From: Dyadobacter sp. SG02
GTDB taxonomy: Bacteria > Bacteroidota > Bacteroidia > Cytophagales > Spirosomataceae
Assembly (NCBI RefSeq): GCF_900109045.1
Contig: NZ_FNYL01000001.1
Span: 321,386 to 385,385 of the forward strand
Reading direction: 5' to 3'
Length of the DNA stretch: 64,000 bases
Each line of letters opens with the position of its first letter. Within the stretch, counting starts at the first letter, position 1. Positions 9,446 to 17,862 of this stretch are shown here, piece after piece. A model generated the notes under the pieces. The model did no database searches. It saw only the letters and a list, made by a program, of their open reading frames with translations, and was not told where the DNA came from. Both the position numbers and the translations under genes were made by a program.

Positions 9446-9507
9446 AAAAAGGGGGTTTATAAGTGAATGATTATGAGTAGAAAAGTTTCAATCCATTTCC
9501 ATTCTTC

Positions 9508-9515
9508 CAAAAGTA
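9508..9515 (-). promoter_or_regulatory. -7 box for the seven-gene operon
   Basis: The minus strand reads TACTTTTG, an exact match to the Bacteroidota -7 consensus TAnnTTTG, 63 bases before the start at 9445. I see no good TTG element 19-20 bp further upstream, so the promoter may be weak or activator-dependent. Confidence 0.4.
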
Positions 9516-9579
9516 AATATAATTATAGTTATCCGATTCCTGACATGTAGTAGCGTCTCAATGTTTTTATTAGCTAAAC

Positions 9580-10699
9580 TTAAACTATGAACCAACGATC
9601 CGTGCAGCACCGTTTGGACAACGGCATGCAGGAGTCCCCGTAAAGCTCTACGCCTTTGAAACGACTAAAGGCATTCTCAGACACTCTCTGATATAAATCC
9701 GGCTTAGCAATGCATTTCGCAATTTTGTCGAGTGATTGCTTCCAGGCTTCCGGATCGGCGATATTTGTAAAAACCGAATTATCCATATCCCTGGCATAGT
9801 AGCTGGCATAGTAGCGTATTTCCCCACCCGGTGTCATAAAGCATACCAAGCCATTTTGCATCGCTTGGGCAACGCTCGTGGCCATGCCTTCATTGGAACT
9901 GTGCTCGACCAGAAATTGGTGGTGCTTGAAAGCTTCCTGCTTCTGCTGCCCTAAAATCTGACCATGATATTTAATCGCTTCCTGCATGCCGCCGGATTCG
10001 ACCTGCGCGGAAAGTGTCTGCCATAACCCTTCGTCGGGTCCGTAGTTATTCAAAATGCATTAATGCATCTTGATCGCAGATTTACAGTCATTTCTTTCGA
10101 AAGGTTCAGGTTCCTAACCTTGGTCAATCTCCCGAGGCGTTGGTCGGGTGCCCGGGCGACGCACGCGTAAAAAACGATATTACTTTGATCTCCGACCTGG
10201 ACGCATGGGACGATCGGATGAATTCGGCAAACGCCTCGGAGTCTGTAAAAATGCAGTCGGCGTTTTGAAGGGACTTTTTTGAGAAAAATTCACCAAGCCG
10301 ATAAAAAAACGTGTTGCTATGGATGAATGAAATATACTTCAGAGCCGGGTTGCGGGTTTTTGCGTTGATGCCCATCATCGAACCCCGCCATAGCAGCTGA
10401 TCAGAACCTCAGACCTCATCAGCGATGATGAAACCCTGAACTTTCAAAATGGCAAGCGGGTGGCCCACAGCGGGAAGTCGAAGGAATGAAAGTATGCCTG
10501 TTGCTGGACGCTCAAATGCTGCAACATTTTCCGATCGATTTTGCCTAACACGACAAGTCACATCATAATGTTCAAATAACTTCGGTATCGCGGAGATCAG
10601 CGCAACCTCAACTCCCCAAAATAGCGTGTGTGATGTATGGTAGTCTTGATTTTTTCTGCATTTGCGGCTTGTTACAATGAGTGTTACGAGGTACCTCAT
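9580..10699 (-). pseudogene. Broken group 1 glycosyltransferase gene
   Basis: Three minus-strand pieces in different frames together give one GT-B glycosyltransferase of about 370 residues. The N-terminus is at 10699-10409 (MRYLVTLIVTSRK, HTLFWGVEVAL). Its true continuation (HSFDFPLWATRL) then shifts frame and meets stops. The middle is at 10378-10124 (ISFIHSNTFFYRLGEFF, ADCIFTDSEAFAEF). The C-terminal donor-site half is at 10053-9580 (SSNEGMATSVAQAM, then VSENAFSRFKG). At least two frameshifts and in-frame stops break it, so it is a genuine decayed gene and not a sequencing slip at one site. It separates the two inverted kinase modules. Confidence 0.85.
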
Positions 10700-10742
10700 G
10701 GGAGTTCGGAAGGTACAAAGATAATCCTAACTTCAAGATATG

Positions 10743-10764
10743 TAACGTTAATATATATACGTTA
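10743..10764. promoter_or_regulatory. Inverted repeat upstream of the kinase/regulator pair
   Basis: TAACGT and ACGTTA flank 10 A/T bases in the 208-base gap between the glycosyltransferase remnant and the kinase at 10908. LuxR-type response regulators bind inverted repeats of this size, so it could be the binding site of the regulator encoded at 11758. No other use is evident in the gap. Confidence 0.3.
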
Positions 10765-10907
10765 ACTCATCGAATTTTTAGCTTCGTCAGTTTTATAAAG
10801 TCGAACCAGACTCATTAGTACATCAGTTTTCATAAGTTTTTCGGGTAAAATTCCCGTGACCGGAACGGGTATTTAACGGTGGCGGATGGTATCGGCTTTC
10901 AATAGCT

Positions 10908-11741
10908 TTGGTTTTAAAACCTCAATTATCAGGATGCTGGCAGGGTGTTGACCCGCGTTCTGCATTCTTTTCTTCATCAACCATCGTCATGATTTTATTT
11001 ATTTCAGCGCTATTAATCGTGTTTATGTTTGTTTTGTGCCGGTGGTGCATGGAAAAGTTTATTCGGAATGTGTACCGGGACGCTCAGGTAACGAGGGAAA
11101 TACTGCAGGCGCAGGTGGACGTGCAGAGCAGCGCATTACGGCAAATCGGAGAAGAATTGCATAACCATGTTGGCCAACTGCTGGCTGTGGCACATATTAA
11201 GCTGGATATGCTGGAAGAGACGCAGCAAACAGGTGAAAACCTATGTTATATTACTGAGGCCAATGAAATGGTCAGTTATTCCATTAAAGACCTTCGCAAT
11301 ATCGGTAAAAGAATAGGCGGAGATTTTGTCAAAGATTTCAAATTGGCCGACAACATAGCCTCGGAATTGATTCAAATTCGGAAAGCTAGCGGGTTGGCAA
11401 CCGAATTGACTATTTCCGGAGAAAAATACGCGCTGGGATATGAAAAAGAGATTGTACTTTTTTGTATCTCGCAAGAAATTCTCAACAACATAAAACAACA
11501 TTCGAAGGCAACGAATATTTTCGTGCAGCTTCGGTATAAATCCGATCAGTTTGTCATGCATTTGAGCGGCAACGGTATTGGGTTCGAGCCAAAACTGAAC
11601 GCAAGTGCGACCGGAGATGAGTACAGTGGCCTAGCAAGGATTGAACGGAAAACCGAAATAATCGGCGGTCAATTTGTGTTGCGATCAGTCCCTGACAAGG
11701 GTACAACGATTGAAATTTTTCTTCCTCTAGATAACCCTTAA
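10908..11741 (+). CDS. HisKA_3-type histidine kinase with damaged catalytic boxes
   Basis: The product has 277 residues from a TTG start; an ATG at 10989 would shorten it to 250. A membrane helix lies at about 28-46. It aligns along its length with the kinases at 7576 and 13550, but key positions differ. The acceptor region reads LHNHVGQLL, so His85 is kept while the following Asp is Asn. The G1 box reads GNGIG where the paralogues have DDGKG or DNGRG, so the adenine-binding Asp is lost (GGC for an expected GAC-type codon). The G2 box reads YSGLARI instead of GSGLRNI. It may be a pseudokinase that pairs with the intact paralogues, or a decaying gene. The response regulator gene follows after 16 bases. 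Confidence 0.8.
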   Translation: MVLKPQLSGCWQGVDPRSAFFSSSTIVMILFISALLIVFMFVLCRWCMEKFIRNVYRDAQVTREILQAQVDVQSSALRQIGEELHNHVGQLLAVAHIKLDMLEETQQTGENLCYITEANEMVSYSIKDLRNIGKRIGGDFVKDFKLADNIASELIQIRKASGLATELTISGEKYALGYEKEIVLFCISQEILNNIKQHSKATNIFVQLRYKSDQFVMHLSGNGIGFEPKLNASATGDEYSGLARIERKTEIIGGQFVLRSVPDKGTTIEIFLPLDNP

Positions 11742-11757
11742 TCCTCCTTGAATAGTT

Positions 11758-12405
11758 ATGAAAACCAAGATTGCGATTGTGGATGACCACGAACTAATGG
11801 CCAAAGCGCTGTCGGGACTCGTTCAGAAATTCGAAAATTACGATGTGATTTATGAAGTATTCAGTGGGGCTGATCTGAAAAAACGGATCGGCCTGGGTAT
11901 GGTACCCGAGGTCGTACTTCTCGACGTCAGTATGCCGGAAATGGACGGTTACAAAGTTGCCGAATGGCTCAAAGATAACCATCCAGACATCAAGATACTC
12001 GCATTGTCGATGAATAATAAGGAGGAAGCCATTGTAAAAATGCTTCGGAACGGGGCCAAAGGCTACCTTCTGAAAGGCTGCAAACCCAACGAACTGAAAC
12101 AGGGCCTTGACTCCATTGTTCAGAAAGGCCATTACTACACCGACTACGTTACCAGCCAGCTCATCAAAAACCTGAATCCTGAAAGCATTCTCGACCCCGT
12201 GGCCGAGCTGGGCCTCAACGACCGGGAGCTACAATTCGTCCGTCACTCATGCAGCGACATGACTTACGTGGAAATCGCCGATCAAATGTGCGTAAGTCCC
12301 AGAACTGTGGACGGTTACAGGGAGTCGGTGTTCGTGAAGATGAACGTGAAAAGCAGGGTAGGGATGGTGCTGGAAGCTGTAAAGCTGGGTCTGTTTGAAA
12401 TTTGA
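11758..12405 (+). CDS. NarL/LuxR-family response regulator
   Basis: The 215-residue protein has an N-terminal receiver domain with the acidic pair in IVDDHEL, phospho-acceptor Asp at about residue 60 in LLDVSMPEMDG, the conserved Ser/Thr region in LALSMNN and Lys in YLLKG. A LuxR-type helix-turn-helix occupies about residues 150-210 (LNDRELQFV, YVEIADQM, SPRTVDGYRESVFVKMNVKSR). It is the only intact regulator near three related HisKA_3 kinases (7576, 10908, 13550) and could serve all of them. A truncated relative is at 16115-16414. Targets are unknown; the divergent and convergent modules on each side are the natural candidates. Confidence 0.93.
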   Translation: MKTKIAIVDDHELMAKALSGLVQKFENYDVIYEVFSGADLKKRIGLGMVPEVVLLDVSMPEMDGYKVAEWLKDNHPDIKILALSMNNKEEAIVKMLRNGAKGYLLKGCKPNELKQGLDSIVQKGHYYTDYVTSQLIKNLNPESILDPVAELGLNDRELQFVRHSCSDMTYVEIADQMCVSPRTVDGYRESVFVKMNVKSRVGMVLEAVKLGLFEI

Positions 12406-12539
12406 TCGGGTATGCAAAAGCCTACCCGCGTTTCTACCGTATTTTCAACATTTTTTTCCCGCGTTTTTCTCCTGAATTTATTTGCCTGGTATGCCTTCTT
12501 TTGTACGCAATTAATTTTTAACCCTAAAATTCAACAACC

Positions 12540-12896
12540 ATGAATGAAATTAAAGTACTGGGATTTAGTGATGTAAAGGATCTGGACAATTGTGCGCAGG
12601 CAAGTTCTACGCCAGATCAAATACAATCAGAAATATCGGATGCGGATCTTCAGACAAGGATGGCTGAGTTCGAAGCCACTAGTGAAATCGCCATGAAATC
12701 GTGCGCATTTCCTATCGATGTAGTAAAGACCTTGATTGCGGACCATCCCACCGCAACAAAGCTGTTGATTTACAATGTAGTCGAAAACGGAAAGCACAAT
12801 GTGTATCTGAGTATCGGAGACGATAATGCGAAGATCATGAAGCGCAGTGATGGTTTGATCCAAATTCAAACGCCATGCTGCAAATGCTGTAAATAA
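12540..12896 (+). CDS. Small soluble protein with Cys-rich tail, first gene of kinase module (copy B)
   Basis: The product has 118 residues and no signal peptide. Residues 1-45 are acidic and helical. Residues 55-105 carry a beta-rich core (KLLIYNVVENG, NVYLSIGDDNAKI) like that of the 152-residue copy A protein. It ends in PCCKCCK, four cysteines in the last six residues, which the other copy lacks. The membrane protein gene follows after 3 bases. The tail could bind metal, form disulfides or be a modification site. Function is unknown; location and coupling point to a role in the sensor module. Confidence 0.72.
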   Translation: MNEIKVLGFSDVKDLDNCAQASSTPDQIQSEISDADLQTRMAEFEATSEIAMKSCAFPIDVVKTLIADHPTATKLLIYNVVENGKHNVYLSIGDDNAKIMKRSDGLIQIQTPCCKCCK

Positions 12897-12899
12897 ACT

Positions 12900-13553
12900 A
12901 TGAGTGTTCAGGTACTTGTAATTGTGTATATTGTTGCCGTGCTCATTCCTTTGGTAGCCGGAACCGTCAGGTTTCGGCTACTTGGCATGTCAGGCCGTGT
13001 CCTCACCTTTCAATTGTTCTTAACGCTTATCTACATTAGCACGTCATTCTACTATTGGAGCCGGAACATGTCCAACATGTTCATTTTCCATATTCAGACG
13101 GTAACGGATTATGTTTTCTATGTTTTGATCATTTACTTTGGCATTTCGAACGCGCGGCTAAAAAAAACGATCCTGGTTTCAGTATATGCTTTTCCGTTAC
13201 TCAGCTTATTCTTCACGGCTTTTGTGAACGATATCGACGAGAATAGTTCCGTTTCGTACTTTATTTCTTATTTGCTGCTGATCTGTTGGTCGTTCCTGTA
13301 TTTGTATGGGGAGATTAAAAGTTCGGTACAGAGGAATCTGTTTCGCGAGTTGCTTTTTTGGGTTGCATTAGGGTACATATGCTATTTTTCCAGCTGTATC
13401 CTGGTGGAGACGTTTTACGAACAAATGAAAAAATATTCTACTGATTTGGCAGAAAAGCTTTATTTTATCACTTATCCGCTTGCATATCTCCTGCATACAT
13501 TGTTTACGGTGGGCCTCCTGGCGGATCGGCTTTTCAAAAACGAGATGAAATGA
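12900..13553 (+). CDS. Multi-pass membrane protein, kinase-partner (copy B)
   Basis: The 217-residue protein has about seven membrane helices (near 5-22, 34-52, 64-82, 90-110, 118-137, 150-170 and 190-208) and no soluble domain. It matches the 216-residue copy A protein in length, topology and place between a small protein and a HisKA_3 kinase. Its stop overlaps the kinase start by 4 bases (ATGA), so the pair is translationally coupled. It is probably the input component for the kinase. The signal is unknown. Confidence 0.82.
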   Translation: MSVQVLVIVYIVAVLIPLVAGTVRFRLLGMSGRVLTFQLFLTLIYISTSFYYWSRNMSNMFIFHIQTVTDYVFYVLIIYFGISNARLKKTILVSVYAFPLLSLFFTAFVNDIDENSSVSYFISYLLLICWSFLYLYGEIKSSVQRNLFRELLFWVALGYICYFSSCILVETFYEQMKKYSTDLAEKLYFITYPLAYLLHTLFTVGLLADRLFKNEMK

Positions 13554-14350
13554 CAAAATCATTCGCCTACGGGGATACGATCGTGCTGATGGTTACAGTG
13601 GGTACCATCATCTTTTTTTGTCTGTCTATCTTTATAGGTGTCATTTTGCTCGCATACCAGCGGAGGCAGCTCCTCAACCGTCAGGAACAACATAACATCC
13701 ACCAGCATTACCAACGCGAGATACTGGAAAGTCAGTTGGAAGCCCAGAATGAAACACTGCAATACATCGGCCAGGAACTGCACGACAACATCGGCCAGCT
13801 GCTCTCTGTGGCGAAAGTTAACCTCAATACTTTAGAGGGACGGCCACAAAGCGACGACAACATGCAGGATATTTTGATGACGAATGAGATTATCGAGCAG
13901 GCCATCGCCGATTTACGCGCCCTTTCCAAGAGCTTTGATACGGACTTCGTCAAGGATTTCGGATTTCACCAAAGCCTGTCGGCAGAGTTGTTGCGGATTT
14001 CGAAGACAAAACGGTACAAGACTGAATTAAATATTTCAGGCAACAGGTATTCTCTTGGTTTTGACAAGGAAATCGTACTGTTCCGCATTAGTCAGGAAAT
14101 TCTGAACAACAGCATCAAACACGCCGGCGCGTCGGAAATCACCGCGTCCATTTCCTACGATCAAACAACTGTACTGCTCGAATTGAAAGATAACGGACGC
14201 GGCTTCGTTTACCACAAATCAGAAGATCATACCCATTCAGGTTCGGGCCTGCGGAATATCGAACGGCGCGCGCAGATGATCGGTGCCGGGTTGACAATAG
14301 ACTCCGGGCCTGGTTACGGAACAGTTGTAAAAATCGAGATTGCGCGGTGA
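13550..14350 (+). CDS. Sensor histidine kinase, HisKA_3/NarX-DesK type (copy B)
   Basis: The kinase has 266 residues: a membrane helix at about 11-35, a HisKA_3 domain with His78 in LHDNIGQLL, and a HATPase_c domain with an N box (QEILNNSIKHA), a G1 box (DNGRG) and a G2 box (GSGLRNI), all intact. It lacks a sensory domain, so input must come from the coupled membrane protein before it. It is the closest relative in the window of the kinase at 7576. It closes the plus-strand group that begins with the response regulator at 11758. Confidence 0.93.
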   Translation: MTKSFAYGDTIVLMVTVGTIIFFCLSIFIGVILLAYQRRQLLNRQEQHNIHQHYQREILESQLEAQNETLQYIGQELHDNIGQLLSVAKVNLNTLEGRPQSDDNMQDILMTNEIIEQAIADLRALSKSFDTDFVKDFGFHQSLSAELLRISKTKRYKTELNISGNRYSLGFDKEIVLFRISQEILNNSIKHAGASEITASISYDQTTVLLELKDNGRGFVYHKSEDHTHSGSGLRNIERRAQMIGAGLTIDSGPGYGTVVKIEIAR

Positions 14351-14366
14351 AGGAAAATGCCCGCTC

Positions 14367-14600
14367 CTAGGCAAAATCGACTCCAAGCATTTTCAGCCGG
14401 GTTTCCAATTCAGGAAATTTACCCTCGATGGAGCCTTCGAACCGGATGGTTACCACGCCGTCCCGGTCCGACGGTAAAAGTGCCTTGTTGGAATTTCTCG
14501 GGCTCCACTTCTGCATTATTGTCAGCCGGTGAAGCCCGTAAGAGAGTCCCAAAGCCATTCCTATTTTCAGTAGTACATTTTGTTTTGGCCTATCAGCAAA
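14367..14600 (-). pseudogene. Unidentified C-terminal coding remnant
   Basis: A minus-strand frame between stops reads as a plausible protein end (LLKIGMALGLSYG, then RDGVVTIRFEGSIEG and FPELETRLKMLGVDF). The first ATG is at 14558. There is no upstream part and no ribosome site, so it looks like the 3' end of a gene whose 5' part was lost when the 14.4-16.4 kb region was rearranged. I cannot name the family. The overlapping plus-strand frame lacks protein-like features. Confidence 0.35.
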
Positions 14601-15114
14601 CTAGGGCAATTCAAACGTCTCCATCTCCAAAAGTGTCCAGTTTTGTATTTAGAAAACCGGACATTTTATAACGCTAGGCTCTCCATACTGGCTTCTGAAA
14701 AATCTTGCGAACTTCCAAATGCTCGAAGAGGATTCGAACCCTCGGAGATGAGGGATTTGAACTTAAAGTGCAGTAGAAATCAACTCGATTTTTGCCCTTA
14801 AACAGGGATTTCGTAACTTTGCATAAAAATCGGTTGGTTATTAATTGATAATCAGCCAGTTAAGTAAGATTTTACGAGGTATTTTGGGTTGATATCGTGA
14901 ATCGTGGAAGTAATTTTTGAAATCCTATAACTTACTGTTTAACAGCGAGTTAACCACCTGGTTTCAGATCCTCTCTAAAACTCCACAAAAGGCGCTGAAA
15001 ATCAACCATTTACAGTCCTCACAGAATTTTACACACAAAAGCACTGGTTCACAGTCGGTACTTTTGTATTTTCTAGCTATTCATCAAGCCGCGAGTGATT
15101 CCTCTACGTAATGA
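14601..15114. other. Non-coding remnant region with tRNA 3' fragment
   Basis: No supportable gene. At 14721-14743 the minus strand reads as a tRNA T-arm plus acceptor (GAGGG, loop TTCGAAT, CCTC, then TCGAGC) with no matching 5' half; a second weaker T-loop-like string (GTTCAAATCCC) follows. Such 3' fragments are often left by integrative elements. From about 15030 the plus strand contains shifted scraps similar to the part of a transposase that precedes 15115. Confidence 0.35.
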
Positions 15115-15720
15115 GTGCATGAGCATAATATCGAGGTCAAAGAAATATTAGCAGATACTGGTTACAGCAGTGGAGAAGCTATGCGCTCATTGGCAGACCA
15201 TAGCATCGAGGGTTACATTCCTAATATTGCCAGTTACAAAAAAGACAGATTAGAAGAAGGGTTTATTTATGATCTTGAAAATGACCGATATACCTGCAAA
15301 AACGGTGTGCATGCCACATTTAGATGTTACGAAAAGCTTACTAAAACTAGGAAGCTTCAGAAGAAAATCTACCGGACTAGTCCAGAAGACTGTGCGAATT
15401 GCCCGATTAAAAGTAAGTGCGTAAATCACATGGGTACTCGGAGAATCAAGCACTCGCTCGATAAACCGCTTTATGATCAGATGCACAAACAACTGGAAAG
15501 CGATAAAGCTAAGTTATTCAAAAAGCTCCGTTCCAGTACAGTGGAGCCCGTAATTGGTTCACTAATCAATTATACCGGAATGAGTAGGATCAATGTAAAT
15601 GGCATTAAGCAGGCAAACCAATGTATGATCATGGCCGCTTTTGCTTACAATCTCAAGAAGCTGCTTAAATGCAAAGTCGAGCTTTGGCCCAAAGGCGCCA
15701 AATTGCTAAAAGCAGCGTAA
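15115..15720 (+). pseudogene. IS1182-family transposase, C-terminal remnant
   Basis: The 201-residue frame (GTG start after a stop) corresponds to the C-terminal half of an IS1182-type DDE transposase. It keeps the second catalytic Asp in ILADTGYSS, the Cys cluster CANCPIKSKC and the catalytic Glu context STVEPVIGSL, followed by NQCMIMAAFAYNLKKLL at the end. The N-terminal half with the first catalytic Asp is missing, and no terminal inverted repeats can be seen on either side. It is therefore a dead insertion-sequence remnant. Confidence 0.85.
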
Positions 15721-15881
15721 ATGGAGTTACTTGAGTCCTTTTAACCACCTTCAACTTGGCGTTATACTCCCAGTTTAATTTAACCTGCAAACCAACAGAA
15801 GGTCACCCCAAATATGAGGGACCTCTCTGACTACTATTCGGTAAATGAGAATCTGGCGAGTCCTGCCTTCGAAGATAATAA

Positions 15882-16124
15882 ATAAAAGCGGGTACACATA
15901 TTACAGGAGAACAGTGCGCTGAACTTAGAAACATTCGGTTTCCAAATGAATTGATCGTACCGTCTGTGGAGGATGCAGAGCGATTGCACCAAGAGCTTAT
16001 TGATTTCAGAGTTGAATTGGTTTTTGTTCACGGCTTCGATCCTCAGTCCCATTACAGAGACGAGCTACGGAAGGAATATCACACCAGGGGTATTTTGTTT
16101 TCCGTTAGGGCGTTTCAGCAGTAG
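15882..16124 (+). pseudogene. Unidentified C-terminal coding fragment
   Basis: A plus-strand frame after a stop at 15879-15881 reads naturally (RNIRFPNELIVPSVEDAER, then VELVFVHGFDPQ and YRDELRKEYH, ending FSVRAFQQ) but has no usable start codon. The preceding 100 bases give protein-like stretches in another frame, so a frameshift is likely. It ends against the response regulator remnant on the other strand. No family is recognised. Confidence 0.4.
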
Positions 16125-16414
16125 AGGCTAAAGAGAAAGAACAGCGGGCCGCTAATAGATTTGAAGAAATAGTCGATGATCACTTTGAGGGACCTTAGCC
16201 AATAAGAAACTTCGTATCCGTCCATATCAGGCATACTGACTTCCAGCAACATGACATCCGGAATCGTATCAAGTCCTAGTCGCTCTATAAGTGCAGCGCC
16301 ACTTGAAACTTCAAATATTACATCAAAATCTTCAAATTTTTGAACAAGGCCGGAAAGTGCCTTCGCCATGAGCTCATGGTCGTTTACAATGGCAATTTCG
16401 ATCTGATTATATTG
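16115..16414 (-). pseudogene. Truncated response regulator receiver domain
   Basis: The frame repeats the first 75 residues of the regulator at 11758 with close identity (DHELMAKALSGLVQKFE, VSMPDMDGYEV) and then runs into unrelated sequence. The start codon is gone, the acidic pair reads VNDHEL instead of VDDHEL, and the phospho-acceptor site reads LLEVSMP, with Glu for Asp. It has no DNA-binding domain. It lies in the same frame directly after the TAG stop of tilS. It is a duplicated and decayed copy. Confidence 0.8.
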
Positions 16415-17749
16415 CTATTCCCGGTAGAAGAGGACTCTTAATATTCTGCGTGTAGAGGCAGTTAACTTAAACCGCTCATCCGCACGCACGCCTACCACCC
16501 ACACAATCTCCCCATCTCCATTCACCAATACACCAATTCGTTCCTTTTCAAAGCGATCTATCTTGTTGTCAATCAACAAATCGCTCACCTTTTTATGCTT
16601 TCCACCCATTCCGAAGGGCTGGAACGTATCACCTTTCCGCCACTTCCGAAGCGTCAGCGGAAATGTAAGTGAATCCTGATCGACGGCAATGGTAGTCGTA
16701 TCAAATGGAATTACGCCCCCCTCCTCCACTATACGCAAGGTAAGTTTGGCGCCATGCCAGTCCAATGTCGTGTCCGGCCGTTCGATGATCAGCTCCTCCG
16801 AATTGGAGATTTCGGAGGATGTTTTTAGAATAAGGTGGTCCCTGTCGACGAGCAAAGTATAGGTTGCCGAAGAAAACAGCTTGCCTGGCATTCCTTCAAG
16901 AGCAGTCAGGATGCCGCGCACCTGGTTGTATTGAAAACCAAAATCCTGCAAAATAATCCATAACCGATATGCCAGTTCCGTTTCGCCCAATATTGACGCT
17001 ATCGGAATGCGGGTGACACCGGCCTCTTGGCGAATAATCTGTGCTTTCCATTTTTCCAGATGTTCGTCGAGCAATGAGTTGGCCGCCCTAAGCCGTTCCG
17101 ACGAAGTATTAAATGTTGTTTCCAGCGATGGATTCAACTCGGTTAGTACCGGGATTACATGGTGGCGGATCTTGTTTCTGTGATAATCATCCGTTTCGTT
17201 CGTCCGGTCTTCCCTCCAACGAATATCGTTTTCAGCAGCATACCGGCTGACTTCCCCGCGATTTGAATAAAGCAAAGGCCGGATCAGATTACCGTTGATG
17301 GGCGCAATGCCGGTCAGTCCTGCCAGGCCGGTTCCGCGTGCCAGGTTGAGTAGCAATGTTTCCAGCGAGTCGTTCGCGTGATGCGCGGTAGCGATCCACT
17401 GGCAGCCGGATTCTTGCCGGACTTTCCCGAACCATTCGTATCGCAATTCGCGGGCTGCCATTTGGGTAGAAACGGAAGCACTTTTTGCGAAGCTTTTGAC
17501 ATCCGGACGGGTCACAAAAAAGGAAAAATTGTATCCGGCGGCAAGATCGCGCACAAAGGCTTCGTCGCCATCGGAATCCTCCCCCCGCAAACCGAAATTA
17601 CAATGGGCAATGACCGCCGGAAGTCCCAGATTATGAAACAAATGAGCCATTACGACAGAATCGATCCCGCCGCTCACGGCAAGCAAAGTCGGCTGTCGTT
17701 TCAGATCCGGCGTGTGTTGGTTAATAAAAGTTAAAAACGAATCCAACAT
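16415..17749 (-). CDS. tilS: tRNA(Ile)-lysidine synthetase
   Basis: TilS converts the anticodon C34 of tRNA-Ile(CAU) to lysidine with ATP and lysine, so that it reads AUA. The 444-residue protein has the N-type ATP pyrophosphatase loop SGGIDS (about residues 26-31), the HCNFGLRGEDSDGDE segment and the ATAHHANDSLETLLLNLARGTGLAGL region typical of the family. Substrate-binding and C-terminal domains extend to VVGVRADERFKL. Length is normal for Bacteroidota. It is divergent from the OstA-like gene. Confidence 0.96.
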   Translation of the reverse strand: MLDSFLTFINQHTPDLKRQPTLLAVSGGIDSVVMAHLFHNLGLPAVIAHCNFGLRGEDSDGDEAFVRDLAAGYNFSFFVTRPDVKSFAKSASVSTQMAARELRYEWFGKVRQESGCQWIATAHHANDSLETLLLNLARGTGLAGLTGIAPINGNLIRPLLYSNRGEVSRYAAENDIRWREDRTNETDDYHRNKIRHHVIPVLTELNPSLETTFNTSSERLRAANSLLDEHLEKWKAQIIRQEAGVTRIPIASILGETELAYRLWIILQDFGFQYNQVRGILTALEGMPGKLFSSATYTLLVDRDHLILKTSSEISNSEELIIERPDTTLDWHGAKLTLRIVEEGGVIPFDTTTIAVDQDSLTFPLTLRKWRKGDTFQPFGMGGKHKKVSDLLIDNKIDRFEKERIGVLVNGDGEIVWVVGVRADERFKLTASTRRILRVLFYRE

Positions 17750-17772
17750 GAACCTGCGAATCGTATTTGATG

Positions 17773-17780
17773 TACTTTTG
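17773..17780 (+). promoter_or_regulatory. -7 box for the OstA-like gene
   Basis: TACTTTTG matches TAnnTTTG 83 bases before the start at 17863, in the divergent gap with tilS. No clear -33 TTG is present at the proper distance. Confidence 0.4.
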
Positions 17781-17862
17781 ATTAAATGAGAATGGATTTA
17801 TCTCTTCGTCCGGGTGGTAAACGGGACAGGATCCAGCCAAAGGTAAGAGAAAGAAAAGCAAC

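Noticed and set aside
14357..14671. Plus-strand frame of 104 codons after the copy B kinase
   Set aside because: Rich in Pro, Arg and Ser with no recognisable pattern; the minus-strand frame over the same bases looks more like a protein remnant.
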